Below the pieces are notes generated by a model. That model saw only the letters and a program-made list of their open reading frames with translations. It made no database searches and had not been told where the DNA came from. DNA of 64,000 nucleotides, taken from NCBI GenBank assembly GCA_019914995.1, contig CM034126.1, positions 3,291,001 through 3,355,000 of the forward strand, given 5' to 3'. Source of the stretch: Acanthochlamys bracteata. Its lineage: Eukaryota; Streptophyta; Magnoliopsida; Pandanales; Velloziaceae. Position numbers and translations under genes: made by a program. Below are positions 35,387 to 49,010 of the stretch, one piece after another. Each line of letters opens with the position of its first letter. Position 1 is the first letter of the stretch.

Positions 35387-38300
35387 TCAAGCATGGATCA
35401 GGGCGCATGCAATCAGTACATGGCATCTGCAAGATTTTTGTTAATATAAATTTTGTCAGAGCTGAACATATTGGAAGATTCAAGTGAACATATAGGAATA
35501 TTACTCATTCCAATTGCACAAGCTTCTCTACTCTAGTATTGGTGTCTAAAAAATTGTTTTTATAGAATATAGTTCAATTTTTTGGATATTTATTTTGTTG
35601 GCTCAAATCACATTGTGAACTAGTGGGCATACCTTATTGTTTTGTCTAGCACATGCAAATTATTGTACTTTGTGAGAGTTGCTCTTTGTGAGATTTGCTT
35701 AGCTTTTGCCTATTTCATTACAAGGCAAAAACACAAGTAAGTTGGAAAAATAAAGAGCTGAACATATGTCATGGAGCATATGGCAATTAATTCATTGACA
35801 AATTGCAAATTCAAGACTATAATTTTGTTATTTTAATCCAACAGTTTCTCAACAAAAGTATTAAAAATTTTTTTTTTAATTTTAAAAAATATAAAAAAAT
35901 TTACGTAATAAATTTTTATTATTATTATTTATTATTATTATTTTTAGATAAAAAATTAGAATTCGCTTTTAAAACAATTTTATTTCAAAAAAATTTATTT
36001 TTTAAGTATAAAAGCTAAGCCCTGTATATGTATTCTGTTAACTCAGAATTTTCCATTACTTAAGCTCGAAAACATATGAGCGTGAGTGTTCTCGTACATG
36101 TGGACTCAATCTTAATTTCCAGTACTTAACTCAGAATTTTCCATGACTTAATTTCAATGAATTCTCATAAAATGGACTCAATCTTCAAATGAATGGTTAG
36201 AGAAGAAACACGGAAGGAACATAATTGTGGTTGATATGGTCCACTGAATTGGGGTTCCCACTACGAATGCCATAAACTTCATTCATTTCACAGCTGCCAA
36301 AAAAATTCAAGCCAAGTTTATCGCAACGATATTCTGACTGCACAACTTCGCTGGAGGCTGTTATAACCAGGGAAAATAAATAAAAGAAAAGAGCAAATTT
36401 TGTATTTAGAGTCTACTCAAATAATGTAATTGGTAGAGGTTCAAAGTTCTAGACCTGCTACATTTATTTTCAAAGAATAAACTTGGCATGCCATACATGT
36501 GGTCTACTTTTTTTATTTTTGCCTCTTGAAGAAGTTTCTATTTTAAAACACTACAACGTGTAATCTTTGCAAGATTAATGTTTGAGGAGACTTTGAGGCA
36601 TGAAATTTTTACTTGGTTTAATGCCTTAATTGCTGAGCATGATGTTTTCACTTGTGAACACTCAAATTTACCTGCAAGTTTAAAGAAAACTTTTCCATCA
36701 TGAGTTGTGACATATTGTTCAGTTCTTGTATACTCAGAAGCTGAAACAAAAATTTTTGCACAAGACAGCAATATACTTCAATTTAAATTGGAAAAAGAAA
36801 ATATTGCAAATAACTTGGCAACAATTAGTAGCTAAAATTGTTGTTAATAGTATAGTGGGATCAATTTCCACAATGCTGATTTTAGTATCTGGTTGGCATC
36901 TACTCATAACCAATTATCTGTCATTCAGTCATGCGAAAGCCCTATATCTTGAAAAGCTCTACTAAAAGATAATCTATGCTGATGTGCTGCTTTGCGAATA
37001 GTTAACCCTAATTAGTCATAAGCAAATATTTAATTTCACTACTGTTCTAGTTTCACTTCTTTGATCTAGTGCAAATAATCCTATGATGGTCCGTTGTAGA
37101 GTTGCATCTGCTGGAAACCCAAAGTTGCTGGAATGCTGCTTTTGCAATAAGAATCCGTTGCTTGACGGTTCTTACTAGTTCGCAAATTTCCATACAGTCA
37201 ATTCCCAAGAAGAATTTCTATACGAACTCTTACTATGGTCGTCCTAAACAAATTATGTCATTATTTCAATCTGGAAGAGAACTTCTGCTAGAACTCTTTT
37301 CTCAAAAGTGCTTAAGGACAAAAGGACGTTATATTCTCTAGCAAAAAACAAAATGCATTAAGGAATATTAAAAGATAGGCTGCGGTTTTTGAATTCAACT
37401 TACACTGTAACTGCTTTCCAACACTCTCGTAATCTTTTTCTGGGACCATGACAGATCAACTTCATATAAGAGGACCATTTTCTATAACAGAAATTGAAAA
37501 TATTAGTCAATTATGATGGGGTCAATTTCATGAGGAACACATTGTGTATAGAATAACAATAATACACAACTTGCAGTATGAAAAGCATGTGAACGAGAAC
37601 TGTGCACAATAATGAATTATTCACCTAACTGTGATAGCAACACAGGGAACCAGGGACCATAACAAGAAGAAAAGGAAATTAAAAAAACAGTAGCTATTCC
37701 AAAACAAGTATGCTTAACTTTCTTAAACTGAGATAACCTGAATTATGAAATTCAAGTTATACGTTCTTATTACTAGAAATTTTTTACATTAAAAAGTCAT
37801 TTGTGATCCTTTTCCACATAAAACCAAAACATATATATCAGAAATTAGTTGCACCTTCAAGATTAGAGCCTTTGGACAACGGATTACAAGTTGCTTGATG
37901 CCTAACAATCACTATATTTCATAAAACAGTTTTGTCATATTTCCAAGATTTTCTGTAACTATCATGGAAACGGATGACGAATCACCAAAAATCTATGGTG
38001 AAATGGTACAATAAAAATAATTCAAATTCATGTTAATGGCATTTGAATTAATAGTAAAATAGAGCTGGAACTTGCAAATTTTTTCAGCAAGAAATTAAAT
38101 GAACTACTTTAAAATTTCAGAGATGGTAGACTATAAATGTGCAAATTGGAGAGTAAGAACTCATGCGGTGCACCATCTAACTGATGAGGTTCCAAGAACT
38201 AAAGTTTTTTTTTTAGATTATAAAAAGCATTAATAGCAACCTTTGTTCCAATCTGTAGGGCCTTGGTGTCAAATAACCCCATATTAAGTTGGCAGAGAGC

Positions 38301-38456
38301 ATTGTGAAAAAGTCGGATCCAGCGGAAACACGGAATGGAATACTCAATCTAAAATGCTCACGCTGTCTCTCCAGCATTAGGTAATCATATACATAATCAG
38401 GTAATAGGCTACAAAGAAGCAGAACTTCTTCAGCTTGAGCGAAGGGGACGAGGAGG
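35387..38456. other. Spacer between the two PILS genes
   Basis: About 3 kb. An AT-rich repeat copy lies at 35840-36005. The rest has short ORFs (36538-36771, 36726-36965, 37102-37341, 38213-38515) without recognisable domains. A weak transposon-like reading on the - strand near 37090-37200 was not convincing. The last few hundred bases should be the promoter of the second PILS gene. Confidence 0.45.
35840..36005. repeat. AT-rich dispersed repeat copy
   Basis: Interior TTTACGTAATAAATTTTTAT, TTA repeats and GATAAAAAATTAGAATTCGC resemble the interiors of the copies at 21305-21530 and 47669-47905. Contains a TTA microsatellite near 35918-35942. Confidence 0.4.
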
Positions 38457-41064
38457 ATGGGTTTCTGGTCTCTTCTTCCTGTCGCATCAATGCCTGTGCT
38501 GCAAGTTCTACTCATTGGTATCTTGGGAGCTCTTCTTGCATCCGACTACATTAACATCTTATCAGTTGATGCCCGCAGAGACATCAACAAGGTAAGGAGA
38601 TGTATTTCAAGAAAACTTCTGCAAGTCTCTTCATTCATAACTTAACCTGCATTCCTTTAACAGATTGTTTATTCGGTGTTCTCGCCTTCGCTAATGTTTG
38701 CGAACCTAGTAAAAACAGTTTCATTCCAAACACTCCTTTCCTGGTGAGCTCTTTTTAAGTAATTTTCCATTAGCTTATATAAAGCACCCATGCTGAAAAT
38801 AGAAATGAAAATTGTATAAGCTAACTTGAAGGTGCTCATCTTGTATTAGGTGGTTCATGCCGGTCAATATTGGAATCACGTTCTTGATTGGTGGAGTCCT
38901 TGGGTGGATAGCAACAAAGCTCCTAAGAACAGAGCGCCATCTAAAAGGCATCATTGTTTCTAATTGTGCAGCAGGTAACAGACATCATCTTGAGTTGCTC
39001 GAAATTTATCCTAAAATTTTGATCTAAAGAAACTAAATCAGGTAATTTGGGCAACATGCCTCTCATCATCATCCCAGCTATTTGTAAGGAGAACGGCAAT
39101 CCCTTCGGCAAGCATAGTATTTGCAGCAGCCGAGGACTCTCCTATGTTTCATTATCTATGGCGGTATGGTGAACCTTTACAACGTGTAGCTTGTAATACT
39201 TTTTCTTTAACTTTTGTGTGAAATTTTTTAAGACATTATACCCTCTTTTAAATGTATTAAAATTAAAACGAACGCTTAACTGCACAGCTTTAAAATTTGT
39301 CTTTTGACTGTGTGAGCAACAAAGATACAATTTACAAAATAATATGAAATATGTTCATTGCTTTTCTTGCAGCTTGGAAATGTCTACATTTGGACAATTG
39401 TTTATGCTCTCATGAAAGAAGCAGGGAAAATTTACGAGAGAAATCAATATAATATAGATAGCTTACCAGATTCAATAAAAAATAACGAAGATGCCTTGGA
39501 TGACTCCCACATATGCACCATTGAAGCTGCTGAACCCCTGAACAATGATCAAAAGGTCTGTGAAAATGGAACTGTAAGGACTCAACCTCATTACTCATTT
39601 GTGGAAGTTTATGGTGTCAAGCAATAGCTGAACTAAACATCTTAGCATAAAATTTCCTTTCCTCATTTAAAATACATATAACAAAAATACAATAGAAGCC
39701 AAGAACAGCTAAAAGTTATCTGGAGTCATTCACAAGTCACGCATAGAAAAAGGTTAATTGTTTGTCGTGCAGGTTGTACCACTTCTAACCAAGAAAATGT
39801 CTGGCGGAAGATGTGGCTACTTTGTAGGAAAAGTGAAGGGACTCTTGCACCAAGTATGTGAGGAATTAATGACACCACCAATAATGGCAGCGGTATCTTC
39901 TTCTTAACCAAATTAATATGGTTCAATTTTTGCTCTAAACAAAATCCCTTGTACTTCAATTGGGTTAATATCACGATGTCTATCAGATAGCTGGATTTAT
40001 TGCTGGGGCAATACCATGGTTAAAATTGCTCTTAATTGGAGAAAATGCCATTTTCAGGGTAGTCCAAGATTCACTGCTCACATTAGGGTACTGAATACCA
40101 ACAAATCTTGGAGTAATGCTTTGCTGATGCATAAATTATATTCTGCTCATCTTTCCTGCATTAACTTTATATTATCATGAATTGCAGGCAAGGTTCAGTA
40201 CCTTGTATTACCCTTATTCTAGGAGGAAATCTAACACTAGGTACAACTTTCTTTTGCGCAGCTTTTGTTAATACTTCTCTTATGAAAAGGACTACTTGTA
40301 CTTGTCACTAATCACAACTAGGAATTTCTCATCTACACAGGGGTTAAGAAGAACGGGATAAAGCCATTGGTGATTACAGCAATTATCGTTGTCCGTTATG
40401 TCATACTTCCTGTCGCTGGCATTTTTGTTATAAAAGCAGTTAGGGAACTTGGCCTCCTACCTCAAGATCCACTCTACACCTATGTGCTTCTATTACAGTA
40501 TACCCTCCCACCAGCTATGGGTGTTGGTACGATTCTATTACCCTCTACCTTACCATTATGCAGTCATCTCCCTTCATAGCAACCAAAATATTCATAAGCA
40601 ACAACCCTGGACCATTCACCAAATCAAGCAAAAGCAATGACATAATGGTATATCACAAAGACTAAATTGTCAGGAACAAAATGTTCTTCAACTTGTCTCT
40701 CTAACAGATTCAACTTCCCAAAAGAAAATCTACTTCCATGTCATAAAACATGTCTCATTTTGCTCTGCTACAGCCTACTCTCAATGTGTAAGGGAACAAA
40801 GTAAGATCTATCTCATTCTAAAATCACTAAATGCATTATTTAGGTTTTTTTGGAGCTTTGAGGCACAGCTCTCCATTGCTTTATCACACATCTAATTCAT
40901 ATATAGAAATGATATTCAGTAACTTGCTATAAAATGCAGGTGTACTGGCTCAATATTTCAATGTTGGAAAAGAAGAGTGCTCCGTTATCTTCCTATGGAC
41001 CTACCTGGCGGCTGCCATTGCAGTTACATTTTGGTCGACTGTCTTCCTGTCTATGGTATCCTAA
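38457..41064 (+). CDS. PILS: PIN-LIKES (PILS) auxin transport facilitator, copy 2
   Basis: Ten exons: 38457-38591, 38664-38743, 38850-38974, 39042-39163, 39373-39573, 39773-39892, 39987-40087, 40188-40240, 40341-40526, 40940-41064. They sum to 1248 nt, or 415 residues. The start MGFWSLLPVASMPVLQVLLI, SWWFMPVNIG, NCAAGNLGNMPLIIIPAIC, TLILGGNLTLG, VVRYVILPVAGIF, LLLQYTLPPAMGVGVLAQ and EECSVIFLWTYLAAA identify a PILS of the PILS1/3/5/7 type. Six of ten exon lengths equal those of copy 1 (135, 80, 125, 122, 101, 53), as does the last (125), and all phases are the same, so the two arose by tandem duplication. Unlike copy 1 it keeps the canonical AGNLGN loop. An auxin carrier of the ER membrane by family. 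Confidence 0.95.
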
Positions 41065-42281
41065 AGCACTTTAAGCAGGCAGCTAGGTTGGACAGATATC
41101 ATTATACAAAGTCACTCCTGGTATTACTTGGTTGAACATGGTTACTATAATCCCCCAGAAATCGGACTATACCGTCACAATTTTGAAAGAACAATTGAAT
41201 ACCATTGTGTATACTTTTACATTGCCAAATTGTGCAAATAATGAAATTCATTTCCATTTGTAAGAAATTCCTCCCACATTAATACCTATTTATATAAGAA
41301 TAGTTGTTTAATGATGCAACAGCCTCCAAAAAGTTCTTTCATTTTGTTACTAAAATATCAATATCTGGCGGTTAAAGTAGTTGCAATCAAGAGTCAAAAT
41401 ACTCCAAATGAATGCTTCTAACGCTAAGGGCATTCCAAGTTAAACATTACTTCTAGATAGAGCAAAGAAAAAAAATCAATAGACAAATTCAAAGTGTCTA
41501 ACCAATTAAAGTTACCAGCTTCTTTAAAATTTAATGCTAACTTTCAAGGACCGTGTTACAGATAATGTCTAAGAATCTACAGTTGCTACCAAGCATATTG
41601 AACTAGTTGAACTAGAAGATAATAATGATTATATAAGAAAATAAGGTTAGTAAATCAAAAGAGTATCAACAAATTATTAATTATAAGGAAAACAAAAGAA
41701 AATTTATGTCACTACAACAGCTAGTCTCAGTCAGTATGAAATCCTCAAGTCAAATTAATAATAGATCCAAATACGGGATCAAATTTAGATCTCTCTGCTC
41801 ATAAACACACAAATGACCAAAAAAATCATTTTTGACACAAGAAAGCTGGAGATTACCAGACGACTCGAGTAATCAACAAAGAATCTCCTTAGTTTTGCAG
41901 CATTATTCATTCAACACTGCGGAGAAATGGATAACTGTTTGATTTAATCGAAAGGGGAAAACAGGTTTCTTTCGGTTACTTTCAGAACGCGGGAAAATAA
42001 AACTGTTAATTGGCCAGCGGTTTAGGCCTTTACTTTCCTTAATAAAATGAAGGACGCAACATTGCCAATTACAATTTAACATGCTTAATTTGAAATTTCA
42101 CCAAATACAGGAAAAATCTAGTGTAAGAATTCCAACGAAGAAATCACGAGTCCCAAATCTTTTTCTTCTTCATTTGATCAATTTCTTTGTCAAAAATTTT
42201 GAGTTGTTTGATTTTGTTTACGATCTGTGATCGATCGTTTGATTTCAATTTAAATCTTCTTTGTTGATTGGGGTGAGCTCG
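41065..42281. other. Intergenic DNA before IRE1
   Basis: Contains the 3' UTR of PILS copy 2 and the IRE1 promoter and leader. No ORF, RNA gene or repeat of note was seen, and no clear ER-stress element was recognised by eye. Confidence 0.45.
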
Positions 42282-45200
42282 ATGAGGGCTTGCCTGCAAT
42301 CAATTTGCTTCATTCTTCTTCTTCTTGTTCTTTTCCTCTTCGCCTCCGCCGGTACCGTCGGGTCTGTATCATCTCTGGCGTTACCTGCCGCTGTTGAACC
42401 CAATGAATCTGCTGGACAGCTCGTTGTGGGTCCTACTTCGAGAGAACTTCTCTCCTCCTCTAAAGAGTGAGATTTTCTTCTTAACATAAGTTGATAAAAT
42501 TTGAAGTTCAAGATTCTATTGTTCTGCTACTCTTCAAAAGCGTGCTTTTAAGAAAAGTTTTTAGTTCTTTACTATTCTGGTTAAAGTTGTCATTGTGTTT
42601 GGTATGTATAAACATTTCCTTTGCTTGTTATAATGTATAAGACACAATTGAGGTTTCCTTATGTTCTGTAGCTCATTGTATGATCCATTAAAATTTTAAA
42701 TATTCTAGTTCGATGGAGTTAGATGTTATGAAGCTACTCAGTTGAAATATCTTAACTTACTTAAGCTGGAGGTAAGTGTAGAAAAGAATATGATTCTACA
42801 CTTTCTGAATTGAGAATGTCTTTTGAAGGGTTTTAATAAATGATGAAAACTTGGACTACCTGCTATTGAGATTATCTTGTCTGAACAAGCTTGTTGCTTT
42901 ATGAAATTGCTTGTCTTTTGTACAACTAATCTCTATGTTATAGTTTGTGATTGCTGACTTGTTGCCTTCAGAAGCAAAGATAATTACAACTTGGTGCTTG
43001 GTATCGACCAGAATGGTACAATTTCTGCTATAAATCCAGCATCCTGGGAAACTTACTGGGTGTTGCATACACCTCCTCTCTCAAATGCCGAGCAGGCCCT
43101 TTCTTATGCTGAGAATGGTGGAAGTTTCTTGTTTCCAGGTATTGGTGGCAGTTTGTACCAGTCTAGCAAGGCCCTAGGCGCAAGGGTATGGTTGCAGACA
43201 TCTTAACATTGTGTTTCATTTTCAAGTAATCCTTCTTCAACTAGCTAACTCCTAGTATGATTTTAAGCAGAAATTGAATATGAGCATTGAGGATCTAGTC
43301 CACAGGACCCCATTTATTGATGGCACCATTCTGACAATAGGGTCAAAGACATCAACGGTAACACTTGTTGATTACCATACAGGGGAGAGACTTCATGAAT
43401 ACCATTATCCTAACGCTTTGCCTGCTGTTAGTCTATCTGATGTCAAAGAAAAATTGGTTTCACCTGATTCAGGCTATCACAGATCCATAGTCACCATCAT
43501 ACGAGATGATTTCTATCTGAACTCTTCAGATCGTGGCAAATTTTTGTGGAGTGTGTATGATGCTCGTGTTAGTGCCTATGTGAGTATGTACGATTTGCAG
43601 TTAAATTCTGAGACTAGCAGCATGCTTCCTCTGCTTCCATCTCGAATTTCTCTGGATATGGAACACCTAGGAGCTAGCAGTGATATATTGCCCCTCTTTT
43701 CATCCACTCCGTCATTGAACTTTGAGAAATTGGTAGGGCCACATGTAGGGCTAGATCAGCATAGCAGATTATTAGAAAATAATGCTGCTAGCTGGAATGT
43801 GAATGAGCTATTGAACTTACATGAAAGGCCAGAAACTTCTATATTACAAAGTCGAAATGCTCCTTCATCAAGTTTTGGTAAACTCTTACGCAACCTGAAT
43901 GGCAAACAAAGGGATGGGCAATTCCTTCTGCCAAACAATTTATATAGAGGTTTAAAAGACGGTTTTATTGGTCATGTGATGGAACCTATGAGGCAGTCGA
44001 AGGACATAGCTGTTTATACTCCTAAACAGAAAGTGTTATTTGGTTCTGTATATATGATACTTGCATGTTTTGCTGTATCATTATTGCTTCTCTCTCTAGC
44101 GTTTAGTGTCTATTCAAGATTGAGAACTGCAGCTAAACGTGAGAAACAGTTGAATGATCTTAGAGTAAAGGAAAATGTTGCCTCAAAAAAGAGGAAAGCT
44201 CGAAAGGGTGGAAATGTTAAAGGCAGTCCTAACAACAGCAATTATGGTGAAAGTTCTAGTGGAAAAGTGATTGCTAATGCTAATGTTGACAAGGGTTCAA
44301 AGACAGACAACATAGACTTGCTTGATAAATTTATAGGACGCAGTGTGCTTGGTGATGGCCGATGGGTTGGCAGACTTTTTGTGACCAATACAGAAATTGG
44401 CAAGGGGAGCAATGGTACAGTAGTTTTCGAAGGGGTTTATGATGGTCGGCCAGTTGCTGTCAAACGTCTTTTAAGGGCACATAATGATGTAGCATATAAA
44501 GAAATTCAGAATCTTATTGCTTCTGATCGACATCCAAATATTGTCAGATGGTACGGGGTGGAACAAGATTTAGACTTTGTTTATATATCACTTGAGCGTT
44601 GCATTTGCAGCCTAAGTGATTTGATTCAGATATGCTCAGACTCTTCCAGGAGTCCAGTAACCAGTGAATCTTCAACTCCTAGCGGTGTAGATGACCTTCG
44701 AGTATGTGCGGACTTTGTAAAATGCTATCACGAGAACCTTGAGCTATGGAGACCAGATGGATCGCCTTCATTCCAGCTCATAACATTAATGAGGTTTGAC
44801 CTTTTTATATTCTGTGTTATCTTAGGAATTCGTACAAACTTCGATTACTTAGTCCTGCGAGAAAATAAAAGTATTTTGAGAAGGTTTTCAGGGATAAGCT
44901 TATTGAAGATTTTATATTTATCTTCAAGTTGTCCCATAACCTGGTTTGCAAATACAATGGGATTCTGTTTGAAATTTTCCTATGAATTCTGAGAATCAAT
45001 TTCCAAATTTGACTCTATTCTGTTCTTTATTTAACTATAAACAGGTTTAGTATTATACTCTATGTCATGATTTAACCAAGTCGGGCCCTATATAATCCTT
45101 GTCATTCTAATCTATGCTGTGAAATGTGCCAAGCATAATCACTGCTTCTGTTCTTACTGTTTCTTTTTAAATTATACAACATAGATAAGACTGCAATTGT

Positions 45201-47087
45201 CCTTAATCCTCATTACTGACCCCTAAATCATCAAATGAATAGTAGTTTTAGTAAGTGCTTATTTGGACGAGTTATTGAAAAATCTATCTTGCGACGTTAG
45301 TTTGCCTCTAGGTAAGGCAAAATAGTGGCGTTTGTTGCAATCCGTATCTCTAGGCTTCATCATTTTAGGGATGAGTGGAGTTTGAGTGACTAAAGACCCA
45401 GAGAGTAGTGCGTCTTTAACTCTTCTAGTCTGCATCCATAGTTAACTCTGAAAAGAATGTTAATGGAGTTAGATGACAGTAATTCACAAGAGTTTGGAAG
45501 TTCTCTTTAGAGCTAGTGATAGCCACTTTAGCATCTCCAATTTAGTGGAGCAACAACCGAGCATCTTCCATTAGGTGGGTTGTCGGCATTGATCATTGTA
45601 CGCCTTGCACTTTATTGGAAACTATCTTTTCAGCAAGATCAGTAACGACAAGATCTTTCTTTAAAGTTTTCTTTGTTTTCACTCCTTCTCCCTTAACTTG
45701 AGATAGTTCTACATACTATTCTTAAGGAAGCATGTCATAAAGTATGCTATGGAATGTTGTTTGATGATTGTTAATATCAAATTCTGAATTTAGATTATTT
45801 AGCTGCCGTATCTCTGCTGAACAATGAAGAGAGTTGTAATTAAAACTTAGAGTGAATTTAATCTTGTGGTGTTCATGATTTTGGTTGCCATGGTATAGGG
45901 ATGTTGTGTCTGGTCTTGCACATTTACACGAACTTGGGATCATCCATCGGGATTTGAAGCCTCAAAATGTTCTGATAGGTGATGGTAAGGTCCTTAGTGC
46001 AAAACTTTCTGATATGGGAATCAGCAAGCGTCTGCTCCAGGACATGTCATCCATAAGCCATCCTGCTACGGGTATGATGCATGCTTATCTTCTTTATTTG
46101 TAGACATTAAAGAATCAATAAACTCAGTTCAACCTATTTTGTTGGCGAACTTAGGTCACGGCAGCTCTGGTTGGCAAGCACCTGAGCAACTTCTTCATGG
46201 CCGTCAAACACGTGCTGTGGATTTATTCAGTTTGGGATGCATCCTTTTCTACTGTATAACCAAAGGGAAACATCCATTCGGCAATTACTATGAACGAGAT
46301 GCAAATATTATCAACAATCGCCTGGATCTCTTTTTGGTTGATTACATTCCAGAAGCTGTACATCTTTTGTCTCAATTGTTCAATGCCAAACCAGAGATGA
46401 GGCAAGAGAACTATTCACTGAAACATTTCAACAACCGAGTGGTTGATCTTGTTTGTGTATTTAACTACCTTCATTGACCATAAATTTTTTAATCTACAGG
46501 CCAAGTGCTAGAGATGTGCTGCAGCACCCCTTGTTCTGGAGTAGTGAAACAAGGCTTTCATTTCTTCGAGATGTCAGCGACAGAATTGAATTAGAAGACA
46601 GAGAAAAGGGCTCTGTACTTTTGAATGAACTACAAAATGTGGCGACAGTAGCCTTTGGTGGCAAATGGGGTGGGAAATTGGACCCTGCACTTGTAACCGA
46701 TATGGGTCGGTACAGGAAATATAACTTTGAATCTGTTCGTGATCTTCTAAGGGTTATACGCAACAAATTAAATCATTACAGGGAGCTCTCAAGGGAGCTG
46801 CAGGTTTGGTTCTTCTCTCATCTTCATTACAATATATACACTACTTTTGACAATAAATGACAGGAGCATGATACTATAGTCGCAGTTTGTTCTTGTGAAT
46901 GACTGCAGCCAGCCTGCTTGTTCTGAATTCTTTTCTGTATTTATTGCAGGAAATTCTCGGTCCAGTTCCTGAGGGATTTGATAGCTACTTTAAAAGTCGA
47001 TTTCCTAATCTCCTGATAGAGGTATATAAAGTCATGCATACATATTGCTGGGAAGAAGATTGGTTCAGGAAATACTTAATGAGCTAA
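42282..47087 (+). CDS. IRE1: IRE1 unfolded-protein sensor kinase/endoribonuclease
   Basis: Seven exons: 42282-42466, 42972-43185, 43271-44793, 45899-46071, 46155-46401, 46500-46803, 46950-47087. They sum to 2784 nt, or 927 residues. A signal peptide (SICFILLLLVLFLFASA) leads a lumenal sensor domain with LVLGIDQNGTISAINP and RTPFIDGTILTIGS. The membrane helix is at about 388-416. The kinase has GKGSNGTVVFEG at about 510, Lys near 531, HRDLKPQNVL with catalytic Asp near 659, and SDMGISK in place of DFG. The C-terminal KEN RNase includes NHYRELSREL and EGFDSYFKSRFPNLL. Plant IRE1 detects misfolded protein in the ER and cuts bZIP60 mRNA for unconventional splicing. Intron 5 (46402-46499) starts with GC. 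The start chosen puts the signal peptide first. Confidence 0.97.
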
Positions 47088-47668
47088 TCTGGTCTGGGGC
47101 AACTCATCTCTACGAGGCTGATGTGGCAGCGTAAGGGCATAAAGCTTTTTGGAGGGAACTTGCTCGCTGCACTGTGCATATCTGACATGCAAATATTCTC
47201 TAACTTGTTAGAAATTTTCAGGTGTTAACCTGGTTGTACCTCGCACCTTGTAGTAAGAGACCTGACAGCAATCTCTGATTGCCAAATTAATTTGTATAGA
47301 ATAACACGTTGTACAATGTAAAATCTAGTGATAAGTCTTATTGAATTCATGATTGCATACCTTGAATTCATATGAACTTCAAAGTGCTTGCAAGAAGTAG
47401 CAAGTCAAAGACAGTGCATCCAGAATATCAAGGCTTCACTCTGTAGTGCTGAAACTTATAAAAAAAAAATTCTGCAAGGAGAAGCTGCTGCAAAAAGTTT
47501 TTGTGACGGCTAATTGATACTGAGCTATTCGTGTTGGTATTCCATGTGAAACAAAATACACAACCTGTTCATCTATGTAGTACCATACAAAATGGCTTGA
47601 GAACAATCTATATCATTCTACACTACTTCCGTTACTTCTGTTCTTCTGCATATGCCTCTCCAACTTGG

Positions 47669-47905
47669 AGTGCGTTTGGGATTCTATTTCAAACGATATT
47701 TTTAATTTTTTTTTAATTTTATATTTTTTAATATATATTTTAAATATTTAAAAAATTAATTTAAAATTAAACAGCGAGAAAAATTTTACATAATAAAAAT
47801 TTTTATTATATATTTTTATTACTTTTTTAAAAATAAAAAAATAAATCTTATTTTTTAGAAAAAATAAAAATATTTTTCTTTTTAGAAAAATTCTATTTAG
47901 GAATC
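47669..47905. repeat. AT-rich dispersed repeat starting AGTGCGTTTG
   Basis: Same start and interior block as the copy at 21305-21530. The interior is nearly all A and T and has no coding capacity. Confidence 0.45.
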
Positions 47906-48330
47906 TGCAGAACTTCTTCCTTTGCATCAACAAATGATAAAAACATATGAACAATGCTTCCAGAGCCTAGAGGAATCAAGTTCCTCTCAGCATTGCACCA
48001 GGAAGTAGAAAGAAAATATTAGAGCAAAATCAGCAACTTTTCACCGATAAAGAGATTTTACTAAAACAAAGAATATGAAGCAGTGAAAAACCACCTACCT
48101 TCTCTGAAAAATTGACAAAAAAATTACAGAAAACTTGCAAGAACAAATTAGAGAGAAAAGAAAACAGAAAAAAAAAACAAATATTGGCGTATGTTGGACT
48201 CCACGACAGTGACGGATCAAAACGTACACGGCAGAAATTTTGTTCGGTGCTAGATCATAATCTTTTAGCCAATCTTTTACACTGAAAACAAAAAAAAAGA
48301 AAAAAACTTTAGGCAAATTTCTGAGTAATT

Positions 48331-48442
48331 CACGTGCATGATCACGTCCAATAATTGCTTGACACGTGTAATTCAAAGACCTCTAGGAAAGTTCTATGAC
48401 AGTTGTGAACCAATCCACAGGGTCCGTTAGTTAACACACGTA
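48331..48442. promoter_or_regulatory. G-box/ABRE cluster upstream of the PP2C gene
   Basis: CACGTG at 48331-48336, CACGTC at 48343-48348, CACGTG at 48363-48368 (within ACACGTGT) and CACGTA at 48437-48442. Four ACGT-core sites within 112 bases fit binding by ABF/AREB-type bZIP factors, which drive abscisic-acid and salt responses. Confidence 0.6.
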
Positions 48443-49010
48443 AGTAACCACAATACTGGCATGTGCGCTTCGTCGATGTAGCCGCAAAGACAGGTAAGCC
48501 TATGAGCCATTTTCCACCTCTCTAAATAAAATTTGATTCTGTTTTTCCTTTTATTTTTCTTTGTCTCTCTTTGATCTTCGCTCGATCTGATAGGAAAAAA
48601 TTTTCAGAAACGAAATGCATCTCTTTCACTTGGATCCTGTAAGATTCTTGGCTATCATTATATTTGTTTTCTTTAAGATTCTTCTTTTTTTTTTTTTTTT
48701 TAATCTGATGATAATTAATTGTTTGTCATTGGATTCTTACCAGGATATCTAGCAATGCGGTTGAAATTTTATCAAGCATTTTGAACCCGAATTGTCACAT
48801 CTTCTGAGAAGAACACAAAACTAAAGCTTTGAACTTGTGCCGGATGTCAAACTGTTTGAACCACATTGATGTTTTTTAAGTTGATTGAGCTTCAAAAATC
48901 TACACAGAGTTGTAACTTTTGTTTAGTTGAGAAGAAAAGATTGTGGTTTTGGAAGAAAACATTTGAAGAAAGAGTTTGATCAGAGCTTTTTAGATTGTGT
49001 TTGGAGAGGA

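Noticed and set aside
36538-36965. Overlapping short ORFs on both strands between the PILS genes
   Set aside because: No domain, no splice sites and AT-rich codons; chance is enough.
37089-37340. Hint of a LINE-type reverse transcriptase on the - strand (KQRILIAKAAFQQL)
   Set aside because: Only one short motif, with stops all around. Not enough to call an element.
42245-42511. 88-residue ORF antisense to IRE1 exon 1
   Set aside because: It is the mirror of the signal-peptide exon and has no domain or splice logic.
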